Shown here piece after piece: positions 1-6,693 of a DNA stretch of 11,647 bases. Position numbers and translations under genes: made by a program. How positions within the stretch are numbered: the first letter of the stretch is position 1; the number at the start of each line of letters is the position of its first letter. This DNA comes from Verrucomicrobiota bacterium (GTDB taxonomy: Bacteria > Verrucomicrobiota > Verrucomicrobiia > Chthoniobacterales > JAFAMB01): the NCBI GenBank assembly GCA_019242435.1, contig JAFAVN010000611.1, positions 1-11,647 on the forward strand, written 5' to 3'. Under the pieces are notes generated by a model. The model worked only from the letters and a program-made list of their open reading frames with translations. It was not told the origin of the DNA and ran no database searches.

Positions 1-240
1 TCAACCAGGAAAAGAACAATCGGGATGCGATGTGCTGTTTGACGGCCGGCGGGGAGCCCGAGTGCTGCTCGATGTAGGCTGCAACCGTGATCGGTTCGAT
101 TCTTCCAAGTGCCGGAAGCCAGCGCGCTCGCAGCAGTTCAGAAACGGGCCGGTGGCGTGATAGTGTGCAATCCGATGTTCTGGTTGTGGATCGGCATCGT
201 AAAGAATCGAAGAATCGCTTAGCGGCTTCGGGCTACCATG
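1..240 (-). pseudogene. Decayed tyrosine recombinase/integrase, N-terminal part (cut by window edge)
   Basis: No single frame encodes this, but three minus-strand frames in turn give a recognisable integrase N-terminal (SAM-like, core-binding) region. The first frame gives RFFTMPIHNQN (about 209-176). The second gives FLNCCERAGFRHLE (about 145-103). The third gives IEPITVAAYIEQ (from about 100) followed by PPAVKQHIASRLFFSWL, which reaches base 2. This order and the VAAYIEQ...PP.VKQH pattern are typical of phage-type tyrosine recombinases just before the catalytic domain. Joining the frames needs about two single-base deletions, near 175 and 101. A stop codon (TAA, about 219-221) also lies in the first frame, after a possible ATG at 240. 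The catalytic domain would lie left of the window and cannot be judged. Known family: DNA site-specific recombination for element integration. Inference: dead relic of an integrated element, transcribed in the same direction as the two small genes upstream of it. Confidence 0.7.
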
Positions 241-258
241 GCTATAGACAGGGATTAA

Positions 259-471
259 TTACGGTTTAAGCTTCAATTTGGAGTTAGCAACATCTACAAA
301 GTGGGTTTGATGTAGTTTCGGTATTACATCGTCTTCAACTTCGGTTGAGATAATAGAATGGCTTGGATTAGCCGGCAGAGGCTGCACTCTATCTACCATA
401 TGTTTAGCAGGCTTGCCCACGGCAATGATTTTTCCTTTCGGATCATGCCAGACGTGAATAAGACTTTTCAT
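259..471 (-). CDS. Small hypothetical protein, second gene of an AT-rich pair
   Basis: A 70-residue protein of unknown function. It starts MKSLIHVWHDPKGKIIAVG, has a central acidic patch (STEVEDDV) and a basic C-terminus (KLKLKP). No signal peptide or membrane segment is visible. Its ATG (471-469) overlaps the TGA (470-468) of the upstream gene as ATGA, which is classic for translational coupling, so the two are probably co-translated and functionally linked. The DNA is visibly richer in A/T than the genes to the right, and a decayed integrase lies immediately downstream. Both suggest acquired cargo. The regular opening strand pattern (HVWHDPKGKIIAVG) looks like a real folded domain, but I cannot name the family. 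Confidence 0.62.
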   Translation of the reverse strand: MKSLIHVWHDPKGKIIAVGKPAKHMVDRVQPLPANPSHSIISTEVEDDVIPKLHQTHFVDVANSKLKLKP

Positions 472-773
472 AATGGCCAGTTAGCAACCGGTTCAAACAA
501 GTTTAGAAGAAAACCAGAAACGGCTATAAGCTCTTCCGACGACTGATTAGTAAATGAAAGAGTATATCCTACTGTAGCATCGACGTGTTCTCCTACTCCG
601 ACAACTTGGTATGATATAAATAGCTTTTCACCAGTAAATACGCCGCCTAGCTGTTCAAGTCCTGGCTTTAAGTCGAAAGCGACAAAACTGTGCTGCTCGT
701 ATCCGTGAATCCAAAGCTGAATTGATTCACCTGAATTTATGCTAAACCAATATACCCATTCTGCCTGGGCCAT
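468..773 (-). CDS. Small hypothetical protein, first gene of an AT-rich pair
   Basis: A 101-residue protein of unknown function. The alternating pattern (EWVYWFSINSGESIQLWIHG, FISYQVVGVG, YTLSFTN) predicts mostly beta strands, with no signal peptide and no clear membrane helix. Its start is well supported: AAGGAG (784-779) lies 5 bases before the ATG at 773, one of the best ribosome binding sites in the window. Its stop overlaps the next gene's start by four bases (ATGA). A 60-base sample, 541-600, counts 25 G/C, well below the flanking genes, consistent with horizontal transfer. With the 70-residue partner and the integrase relic it forms a small same-strand cluster. A two-gene cargo unit such as toxin-antitoxin is possible from the size and coupling alone, but no motif supports it. 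Confidence 0.68.
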   Translation of the reverse strand: MAQAEWVYWFSINSGESIQLWIHGYEQHSFVAFDLKPGLEQLGGVFTGEKLFISYQVVGVGEHVDATVGYTLSFTNQSSEELIAVSGFLLNLFEPVANWPL

Positions 774-778
774 ATATG

Positions 779-784
779 CTCCTT
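779..784 (-). promoter_or_regulatory. Ribosome binding site of the 101-residue gene
   Basis: AAGGAG reads toward the ATG at 773 with a 5-base spacer (CATAT). It fixes the start of that gene. Many other genes in this window lack a comparable site, which sets the small pair apart from its neighbours. Confidence 0.6.
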
Positions 785-879
785 CGCTTAAGGCTAGCGA
801 GTTCGACTTTGATCGTCAACGAGGCAAATGGATCGGTCATTCTCTTGCGGCCCGAGCCGTCCGCTGGCATTTGAAAGTA

Positions 880-891
880 CGTCCGCGGACG
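880..891. repeat. 12-base perfect palindrome in an intergenic stretch
   Basis: CGTCCGCGGACG equals its own reverse complement. CCGTCCGC at 858-865 can also pair with GCGGACGG at 886-893, giving an alternative 8-base stem. It lies in the 254-base gap between the divergent 101-residue gene and the GH1 gene (774-1027). It could be an operator or simply chance in GC-rich DNA. Apart from this and the ribosome binding site at 779-784, I see no gene in the gap. Confidence 0.3.
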
Positions 892-1027
892 GATAGCGGC
901 GCGGGCTGGAAGCAGCGCGGACATGGTCCTCTTTAGGGCGTGCAAAGAACGAGCGCATGTCGTAGAAACTGGTTTTTGCAGTGGCCAGCTCTAAAAGCGG
1001 AGCACTTACTACACTTCCATAGAAAAC

Positions 1028-2578
1028 ATGAATCGAAGGGATTTTGAGATCGGATCCCTGGCAGCGGGTCCAGCCCTGGTCGGAGAAGATGCCTACGCTA
1101 GCTGTTTACCTGCTACCGATCAACTTCCTGGTTGCGTCCCAGGTGCAATATCGGAATCGGTCATCATGGAAGCGCGCTTTCCGGAAGGATTTCTCTGGGG
1201 CGCCGCCACGGCGTCGTACCAAGTGGAAGGCGCATGGAATGAAGACGGCAAAGGTGAATCGATTTGGGATCGATTCACACACACGCCCGGAAAAGTGAGG
1301 GGAGGGGTTACCGGCGATGTTGCTTGCGATCAATACCATCTTTACCCACAGGACATTGCATTGGCTAAACAGCTCAATCTAAGCAGCTACCGTTTTTCAG
1401 TCTCCTGGCCCCGGATTCAACCCATGGGTATTGGCGCGCCCAATATGAAGGGGATAGATCACTACAGCCGATTAGTTGACGCACTTCTCGATGCCGGAAT
1501 TCGGCCTTGGTGCACAATGTACCACTGGGATCTTCCGCAAGCGCTGGAAGATCGAGGAGGCTGGCCGAATCGCGATCTGGCTGGCTACTTTGCGGATTAT
1601 GCCGGTATTCTTGGGAAGTACCTTGGCGATCGAATCACGGTATGGGCGCCATTCAATATGCCCTGGGCGATAGCTTATATGGGGTACGCCGTGGGTGCAT
1701 TTCCGCCGTGCCGCACCAGCTTCTCCGACTTTCTGAGAGCAGCACATACTCTCGCGTTGGCGCAGGGCGAAGCGCATCGCTCCGTTAAGGCGGCGTCCTC
1801 AAAGGCGACCGTGGGCAGTGCTTATGAGATGGCTCCCGCCTATCCGAAGACGGACGCTGAGGAAGATCACGCAGCCGCCGCGCGGTACCACGCCATGAAC
1901 AATGTGTTCTTTCTTGAAGCTGCTATGAAGGGGCGCTATCCCAATGCTTTCGTTGGTGAACCTCCATACGAAATCATGGGTTTCAAGTCAGGCGACGAAA
2001 AGATCCTTTACGCGCCGCTGGACTGGCTGGGTTTTCATTACTACACCCGGCGTATCGTTTCAGATGCAAGTTATGCCGATTTCTTTGGCGGAGGTAGCTT
2101 CAGTGGAACCGAGATAGAGTCCAGCAGCGTAGGCGGACGCGATCCCTACACTCGCATTCGAGCTACAATGCCGACCGAGGGGCCACTTACGGAGTCTGGT
2201 TTAGAGATATGGCCGCGTGGCATCTACGATCTAGTCACCCAGATCTCGAAGGAGTACAACCACCCGATCATCGAGATAACAGAGAGTGGATGCGGCTATC
2301 TCGACGCGCCGTACGATAAGGAGAACGGAGGCATACCCGACGCGCGACGAATTCAATGGTACCGGCAGGTGCTTGCAGAGCTTGCTCGCGCGATAGCGGA
2401 TGGTGCGCGCGTTCGGGCATACCATGCGTGGACCCTGCTCGACAATTTCCAGTGGGCGGAGGGTTACACAGAACGCTACGGCTTAATCTATACAGACTTC
2501 CGAAGCCAAAAACGCACAATCAAAGATTCAGGCTTCTGGTACAGCCGCGTTGCTGCCTGCAATAGACTTGACGAATAG
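1028..2578 (+). CDS. GH1 family glycosidase (beta-glucosidase-like) lacking the acid/base Glu
   Basis: A 516-residue protein; the GH1 barrel starts near residue 50 (FPEGFLWGAATASYQVEGAW, Q65) and fills the rest. Landmarks follow in order: YHWDLPQALED with H166, FLEAAMKGRYP, LDWLGFHYYTRR, ITESGCGY with nucleophile E419, and LLDNFQWAEGYTERYGL near the end. GH1 enzymes hydrolyse beta-glycosides by a retaining mechanism using two Glu. The acid/base Glu normally sits in an N-E-P motif; here it reads FNMPW, Met211 (ATG, 1658-1660). The sugar-binding Glu of the usual NFEW is Gln475. The fold is intact and the frame is unbroken over 516 codons, so this is either a pseudoenzyme, a transglycosidase-like or rescued enzyme, or an early pseudogene. 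The N-terminus (MNRRDFEIGSLAAGPALVG) resembles a Tat signal, RRDF plus GSLAAG, but its hydrophobic core holds charged residues, so export is uncertain. A second in-frame ATG at 1166 would give a cytoplasmic form. No clear ribosome binding site is seen for either start. Confidence 0.93.
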   Translation: MNRRDFEIGSLAAGPALVGEDAYASCLPATDQLPGCVPGAISESVIMEARFPEGFLWGAATASYQVEGAWNEDGKGESIWDRFTHTPGKVRGGVTGDVACDQYHLYPQDIALAKQLNLSSYRFSVSWPRIQPMGIGAPNMKGIDHYSRLVDALLDAGIRPWCTMYHWDLPQALEDRGGWPNRDLAGYFADYAGILGKYLGDRITVWAPFNMPWAIAYMGYAVGAFPPCRTSFSDFLRAAHTLALAQGEAHRSVKAASSKATVGSAYEMAPAYPKTDAEEDHAAAARYHAMNNVFFLEAAMKGRYPNAFVGEPPYEIMGFKSGDEKILYAPLDWLGFHYYTRRIVSDASYADFFGGGSFSGTEIESSSVGGRDPYTRIRATMPTEGPLTESGLEIWPRGIYDLVTQISKEYNHPIIEITESGCGYLDAPYDKENGGIPDARRIQWYRQVLAELARAIADGARVRAYHAWTLLDNFQWAEGYTERYGLIYTDFRSQKRTIKDSGFWYSRVAACNRLDE

Positions 2579-2739
2579 TCGGACCTGCTAGGGAAAGATT
2601 GCGTAATCTCCCGATTGAAGGTTTACCATAGCGTTTAGGTGTAGCGAGCTGGCATGATGACCCAAAACCCGTTGCAGGACGGTCGAATTTTATTTCGAAA
2701 AATCACAACTGCCTTAACGTGCCTCAGCAAATCGCCGCT

Positions 2740-3222
2740 TCAGGACGCTGCCACGTGTTGTACCGCGATGATATACCCGGAGTTATCGGAACTTTTTTCT
2801 GAGTAGAACAAGATGTTCCGACCATCGTTGCCCTCGAATTCCTTCAAATATTCGACAGTGAAATGCAGATTGGCAGGTAAGTTGGGAAACGATCCGCTAA
2901 GCGAAACACGTCCGTTATTGAGGTCGAATGAAAACTGGAACGAGACCTGATTCACAGCGGGCGAACTCCCGCTGAAATTATCAAAATAAGCAATCGGCGC
3001 TCCCGTCCTTCCTGAAGGCTGGCCGTTCAGGATGCCCCGCTTTCCAGACGCAGTGAAGGGGGTGCAGTCTCCCATGCCGAGGAACGCGTCGCTTGGGGCT
3101 CCTTGTCGGGAAAGCGAAAATGCTATATTCTCGCCGCCATCGATGTTTGGGTCTTTGCCCCATTTGGCCAGGGTTTCTAGTGCCTTTTCTGTCAAGGCGT
3201 GTTCGTGCTTCTCAGTAGTCAT
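2740..3222 (-). CDS. Hypothetical protein, 160 residues
   Basis: Unknown family. The first 25 residues (EHALTEKALETLAKWG) look helical. The rest is glycine/serine-rich with alternating strands (VSFQFSFDLNNGRVSLSGSF, LHFTVEYLKEF, GYIIAVQHVAAS), suggesting a beta-sandwich-like domain. There is one Cys, no signal peptide and no membrane helix. Support for a real gene comes from even amino-acid use and a good promoter just upstream (about 3279-3252) that would place transcription start some 20 bases before the ATG. No strong Shine-Dalgarno site is present. It is convergent with the GH1 gene (161-base gap) and appears to be a monocistronic orphan. Confidence 0.65.
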   Translation of the reverse strand: MTTEKHEHALTEKALETLAKWGKDPNIDGGENIAFSLSRQGAPSDAFLGMGDCTPFTASGKRGILNGQPSGRTGAPIAYFDNFSGSSPAVNQVSFQFSFDLNNGRVSLSGSFPNLPANLHFTVEYLKEFEGNDGRNILFYSEKSSDNSGYIIAVQHVAAS

Positions 3223-3251
3223 AGGACGGCAGCTTAACTCGGGACCTTCAA

Positions 3252-3279
3252 TTTATATATACGCACAACGACGTATCAA
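3252..3279 (-). promoter_or_regulatory. Sigma-70-like promoter of the 160-residue gene
   Basis: On the minus strand, TTGATA (3279-3274) and TATAAA (3257-3252) are separated by 16 bases. Transcription would begin near 3245, leaving a short leader of about 20 bases before the ATG at 3222. Overlapping TATATA repeats allow other -10 registers. Confidence 0.5.
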
Positions 3280-3443
3280 ATGATGGTCAAAGGGAAGGAA
3301 AGTAGAAGAGGGCGGTTGTGCGGGTGAGCCAGCGCTTCGCTGAGCGTTCCCTGGCTGAGCGAAACCACCTTGATGAGCTCCTGCTTGACGTTAACCCGGA
3401 CGACACGCAAGGATTCGTGAGAGAGGGAGCGTTCCTCGCGCAA
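3276..3443 (-). other. Short ORF of uncertain status in a scrambled region
   Basis: From a TTG at 3443 this frame reads LREERSLSHESLRVVRVN, then VKQELIKVVSLSQGTL, ending at TGA 3278-3276 (55 codons plus stop). Third-position G/C is high, by my count 34 of 44 codons sampled, which favours coding. The opposite strand is also open over most of the stretch (ERNHLDELLLDVNPDD, then GFVREGAFLAQGEAIS), so either strand may be the relic or neither. It begins at one copy of the 17-base repeat, and its stop falls inside the promoter of the 160-residue gene. I do not recognise a family. It may be the 3' end of a broken gene. Confidence 0.2.
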
Positions 3444-3445
3444 GG
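3429..3445 (+). repeat. 17-base direct repeat, copy 1
   Basis: GCGTTCCTCGCGCAAGG is identical to 4144-4160, in the same orientation, 715 bases apart. The flanks do not match, so the repeat ends sharply. It borders the segment that contains the truncated cupin gene. Confidence 0.55.
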
Positions 3446-3791
3446 AGAGGCGATTTCATACCACTTGTGTCGGACGCGGTGCTAAACGAGCTTGCGGTCA
3501 GCATGTCCACGCTCATCCGAGTCGAATTCTCAAGAAGCCTTCGTCCCAATTCGCCACGTTTCGTCCTGATGGTCGAGATCCCGGATAGTACGGCTTCCGA
3601 ACTTAAAGCCAGAAGGGTGAACCTTGAAACCAGAGCCTACGAAGTAGCACTCGAAACCACTCGCGCGGATGGCCCACACAAACCCGAGAGTCACATGAGC
3701 TTGATGTCTTGCACCAAAGGAAAAGTTAAAAATCTCGCGGCGCTGGGCGAACCTGATTTGCTGGCTCAGGACGCTTGCCGGGCCTGGGTCA

Positions 3792-4163
3792 TCAAAAAGC
3801 CGTCCGCACTTCAGGAATTGGTTGATGATAAAGGTTGGCACCGAGGCCGGAAAGTCCAGGACCGCTTTGAAACTCGATTCCATGCTTAGCCGCCAGTTTG
3901 ACTAGCAGTGGCATTTCTGGCTCGCCTTTCTTGAATTCTTCAGCGCAAGCCGTAAAGAAACGATCAAAACCGCCTGGCACCACGCACACCACCAGCGCCA
4001 CGCGCTCGTCGTTCCCAATCACCTTGAGCGCGTGGGGAATTCCTTTGGGTAGATAGATGACGTCACCTTTTCTTCCACGGAGCAGCTCTCCGCCGCGATT
4101 TATCTCGAGGGATTTCACGACGAGCCATAGCCACGCCTGATACGCGTTCCTCGCGCAAGGCAA
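3792..4163 (-). pseudogene. Cupin-domain protein, C-terminal part only (5' truncated)
   Basis: From about residue 18 the 123-residue frame is a clear cupin C-terminal half. SLEINRGGELLRGRKGDVIYL and PKGIPHALKV match cupin motif 2, G(X)5PXG(X)2H, although Val replaces the usual final Asn. Next come a VVCVVPGGFDRFF segment and a KLAAKHGIEF tail, common in single-domain cupins related to quercetinase-like proteins. The first cupin motif, which carries the HXH and Glu metal ligands, is missing. The first residues (MPCARNAYQAW) are instead encoded by the 17-base repeat at 4144-4160, so the break coincides with that repeat. The C-terminal extension after GIEF is longer than usual. With half the metal site gone it is unlikely to be functional. 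Confidence 0.72.
4144..4160 (+). repeat. 17-base direct repeat, copy 2, at the cupin break
   Basis: An exact second copy of GCGTTCCTCGCGCAAGG. On the minus strand it encodes codons 2-7 of the truncated cupin frame, where homology to cupins has already stopped. It therefore marks the truncation point. Confidence 0.55.
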
Positions 4164-4192
4164 TGGCGGCCTTATCGCGTTAAATCGGCACC

Positions 4193-4450
4193 TCAGGTGG
4201 TAAACATCGGACTATCGCCAGGCCAAACGCGACTCAACAGCGTTAGCCACTCGCTCAAGCCCAAGTGGCCGGGAACGAAGACGGCAATCACGACCAAGGC
4301 CGTAATCCCACTGAAAGCGGCCCAAAGGACGAGGAGACAGGCAACGCCGCCAATATACCCCGGTCTCTGCTCGGTGCCTTTCGCCGGAAGGAGACTTGGG
4401 GATTCATATTTGACAGAAAGATTCATGGAAAAAAAGTAAAGCGCTCGCAT
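4193..4450 (-). CDS. Possible small membrane protein, 85 residues
   Basis: After a polar N-terminus (MNLSVKYESPSLLPAKGTEQ from the second ATG, 4426) comes one long hydrophobic stretch of about 26 residues (GGVACLLVLWAAFSGITALV, then VIAVFV). A short amphipathic tail ends in PMFTT. The layout, a cytoplasmic Pro/Lys-rich head followed by a single membrane helix, is typical of small bacterial membrane proteins and unlikely to arise on a random strand. It is divergent from the LysR gene, with an AT-rich 50-base gap from the first start. A TTGAAA lies in that gap on the minus strand but has only a poor -10 partner. No ribosome binding site is visible for either start (4450 or 4426). Function is unknown. 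It may equally be debris in the rearranged 3.3-4.5 kb region. Confidence 0.4.
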   Translation of the reverse strand: MRALYFFSMNLSVKYESPSLLPAKGTEQRPGYIGGVACLLVLWAAFSGITALVVIAVFVPGHLGLSEWLTLLSRVWPGDSPMFTT

Positions 4451-4500
4451 TATGAATAAAATTGGATACTTTTAATCTGATGGTTTCAAAAAACTGAATT

Positions 4501-5382
4501 ATGGTTGGAACTAATCTGGATATGGCTATCCTGCGTATGTTGGTAACCGCCCAGAACCTGGGTGGCTTCAACCGGGCAGCTCAGCGGGTGGGCCGGTCGC
4601 AATCGGCGGTGAGTCAACAGATTCGTAGACTGGAGCAGCAGCTCGGCAAACCAATGTTCAGGAAGGAAGGCCGCGGCTTAGCACCGACCGAGGCCGGTGA
4701 TGTCATCCTATCGTATGCCCGCCGGATCTTGGACTTGAACGACGAAGCCGTCGCGGCAGTTCGAGGTGTCGCGGCCGGCGGTTCGGTCCGATTCGGTTTA
4801 CAAACTGATTTAACCGAGGATTGGCTGCCGAAGGCGTTGGCCCGAGCTAAGAATGCGCACCCGGAGATTCAGGTTGAAGTAAGCGCAGATCGTTATGCAG
4901 TCTTGATAGATCGTATTGATAAGGGACAATTGGACCTTGCGCTGTTGTTTGGTCCTACCCGGCGCAGCGACGGTCAACGGATTACGGCATTGCCAATGGC
5001 ATGGATCGGCCCGCGCAAACCACAGTTCAAGTTAGAGCGTGACCAGCCTGTGCCCCTGGCACTGTGCAGTGCGCCTTGTTATTTCCGTGAAGCTGCAATT
5101 GATGCTCTTAACGAAGCCGGTGTTCCCTGGCGAATTACTTTTAGCAGTCTGAGTGTGCATGGCGTGTGGGCAGCGGTTGATGCTGGTTTCGGAATTACGC
5201 TGCGCACGGCCACGAGCGTGCCAAGACGGTTAACAACCATCAAACCGAGACCCCGTCTGCCGGGGTTACTAAAGGTTGATCTTTTCTTGCATGATGGAGG
5301 ACGCCAACCGTCGAAGGCGGTCAGTTGCTTTAAAGAAACGTTGTTGGAGACGCTTAGGGAACACCTGCACCTGGCCCCCTAG
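4501..5382 (+). CDS. LysR-type transcriptional regulator
   Basis: A 293-residue protein of normal family length. Residues 6-65 are the winged helix-turn-helix: NLDMAILRMLVTAQNLGGFN, then RAAQRVGRSQSAVSQQIRRL, then EQQLGKPMFRKEGRGLAPTE. This is the standard LysR pattern (one gene, long linker helix to about residue 90). Residues from about 93 (GGSVRFGLQTDL) form the periplasmic-binding-protein-like effector domain, here with ALLFG and a C-terminal GFGITLR segment. Members bind DNA as tetramers and respond to a small co-inducer, often controlling a neighbouring gene. The neighbour is the convergent transporter 50 bases downstream, not the divergent arrangement usual for LysR targets, so the target is uncertain. 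The start is the ATG placing the helix-turn-helix at the standard distance. No Shine-Dalgarno site precedes it, and the upstream DNA is AT-rich. The ligand is unknown. Confidence 0.93.
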   Translation: MVGTNLDMAILRMLVTAQNLGGFNRAAQRVGRSQSAVSQQIRRLEQQLGKPMFRKEGRGLAPTEAGDVILSYARRILDLNDEAVAAVRGVAAGGSVRFGLQTDLTEDWLPKALARAKNAHPEIQVEVSADRYAVLIDRIDKGQLDLALLFGPTRRSDGQRITALPMAWIGPRKPQFKLERDQPVPLALCSAPCYFREAAIDALNEAGVPWRITFSSLSVHGVWAAVDAGFGITLRTATSVPRRLTTIKPRPRLPGLLKVDLFLHDGGRQPSKAVSCFKETLLETLREHLHLAP

Positions 5383-5432
5383 GAGCGCGGCGATCCTTTT
5401 CTGAGTGCCGGTTTATCCAAGTGGTCGGGAGC

Positions 5433-6671
5433 CTATTCCTGCCGGTGGACCGGTTTGGGTTGGAGCTGCATCATTACAAAACCCAAGAAACTCAGGATTG
5501 CACAGGCCGGAAGCATCGACCGATAGCCAAAGGCTTGAGCCCAACCGCCAGCCGAAATACTGGCGAACAAAAAGCCCGCATTGGCTGTGTTGGAAAAGAA
5601 GGTGGCGGCTGAACCCGCCTGATTGGGCATGAGCGCTTGCATGTAACTGATTCCCTGATAGGCGATCAGTCCAATGCCAACGGCTCGCAACAACTGGGCG
5701 GCTAACAATACCGATACCGATGGAGCCCACGTTATCGTCAAAAAATATGCTATGAAGGCCAGAAATCCGACCGAAATCCAGCCGTAATTGCCCGCGACGG
5801 ATGGACGAAGCACAAAAGCGAACATCACAGGTACCTCCAGGAAAGCGCAAAGGCTAAAGATTAGTCCAACGTCCGGTTTGGTTCCTCCCAGTTCATGAGT
5901 GGCAACAACCGGGAGAGCAATCGACCCCATGAACATAGCCATATGAAAAAAGACGAGGCTCAACGCAGCAAAACTGACTTGATGGATGGTTCGGCTGGTT
6001 GGTCCCAGGTCAAGAGCCTTTGGCATGGTCCGAAGCGCATTTACTCGTGCCGAGACGGCAATAACGGTCGCTGTTAGGGCGCACATCGCCCCGGCGAGAA
6101 ACACTCCAGAGAAATCAAACCAGGCGATCATCAAGGCACCCAGCGCCGGCCCGATCGCCCAAGCAATCGACCAGGTCGCCCGCATCATGGCAATCCCTCG
6201 CTCGGCGGTATCGGCGTCAACTCGATCAAGGTGCCCTTTAGCCAACGCAAAGAGTTGAGGGAATACCGCTAGACTGGTGCCGAGCGGTACGCCCGCGACA
6301 AGGAGGAGCAAATAGAAGTTAGTGGTAACACTTAAAAGGGTATATGCGCTTACGGTCATCAAAAGTGCGAGGAGCAGAGGCACCGTGCTAGGTGCGCGGT
6401 CGAACCAATGTCCGAAACAAGTGCTGATGATCATCCCGCTCAGCGAGTAAAGGGTAAGGAAAATTCCTAGCGCAAGCGGGCCCAGGTAAGCCTTGTCGAC
6501 TGCGAACAAGGTCAAGTACGAACCGGCTACCCCGTTACCAAGTCCAACGAAGAAAATAGCGCTTACCAAGGGAAGAAAACAGGGTGTTGCCGCCAATCTG
6601 CTCAGACGGCGAAACTGGGAAGTCTGTTCCGGTGGAGATTTTATCGGAGGAACAGCGACCATATAACCCAA
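5433..6671 (-). CDS. MFS transporter, sugar-efflux (SET)-like
   Basis: A 412-residue inner-membrane protein with about twelve hydrophobic segments and a cytoplasmic N-terminal tail. The loop between segments 2 and 3 reads CFGHWFDR, matching the major-facilitator G-x-x-x-D-R signature. Segment 5 reads RATWSIAWAIGPALGA, and a later loop reads CAFLEVPVMFAF. Both resemble the SetA/SetB sugar exporters, which expel sugars or sugar analogues by proton antiport. The substrate is inferred only; drug or metabolite efflux is also possible. The frame opens at a TTG (6671), preceded by GGAGAG at a 10-base spacing. An ATG three codons later (6662) lies too far from that site, so the TTG start is favoured. 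It converges with the LysR gene, 50 bases apart, and no convincing terminator is visible between them. Confidence 0.92.
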   Translation of the reverse strand: MGYMVAVPPIKSPPEQTSQFRRLSRLAATPCFLPLVSAIFFVGLGNGVAGSYLTLFAVDKAYLGPLALGIFLTLYSLSGMIISTCFGHWFDRAPSTVPLLLALLMTVSAYTLLSVTTNFYLLLLVAGVPLGTSLAVFPQLFALAKGHLDRVDADTAERGIAMMRATWSIAWAIGPALGALMIAWFDFSGVFLAGAMCALTATVIAVSARVNALRTMPKALDLGPTSRTIHQVSFAALSLVFFHMAMFMGSIALPVVATHELGGTKPDVGLIFSLCAFLEVPVMFAFVLRPSVAGNYGWISVGFLAFIAYFLTITWAPSVSVLLAAQLLRAVGIGLIAYQGISYMQALMPNQAGSAATFFSNTANAGFLFASISAGGWAQAFGYRSMLPACAILSFLGFVMMQLQPKPVHRQE

Positions 6672-6681
6672 ATAAGCGATT

Positions 6682-6687
6682 CTCTCC
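6682..6687 (-). promoter_or_regulatory. Ribosome binding site supporting a TTG start for the transporter
   Basis: GGAGAG lies 10 bases before TTG 6671-6669 and 19 bases before the ATG at 6662, so it supports the rarer TTG start. Confidence 0.4.
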
Positions 6688-6693
6688 GCATGA

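Noticed and set aside
742..945. ORFs on both strands in the gap left of the GH1 gene
   Set aside because: Their compositions are rich in Arg/Pro without motif, they overlap each other, and the minus one would cover the well-supported ribosome binding site of the 101-residue gene.
3530..3883. 117-codon minus-strand ORF overlapping the cupin end
   Set aside because: It overlaps the cupin frame in another register and has an unnatural, motif-free composition. I treat it as chance.
3467..3889. 140-codon plus-strand ORF opposite the cupin remnant
   Set aside because: It is largely antisense to the recognisable cupin tail, has no family-like pattern and no ribosome binding site, so it is probably a shadow frame.
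5413..5850. 145-codon minus-strand ORF inside the transporter
   Set aside because: It lies in a different frame of the same strand as the clearly recognisable transporter.
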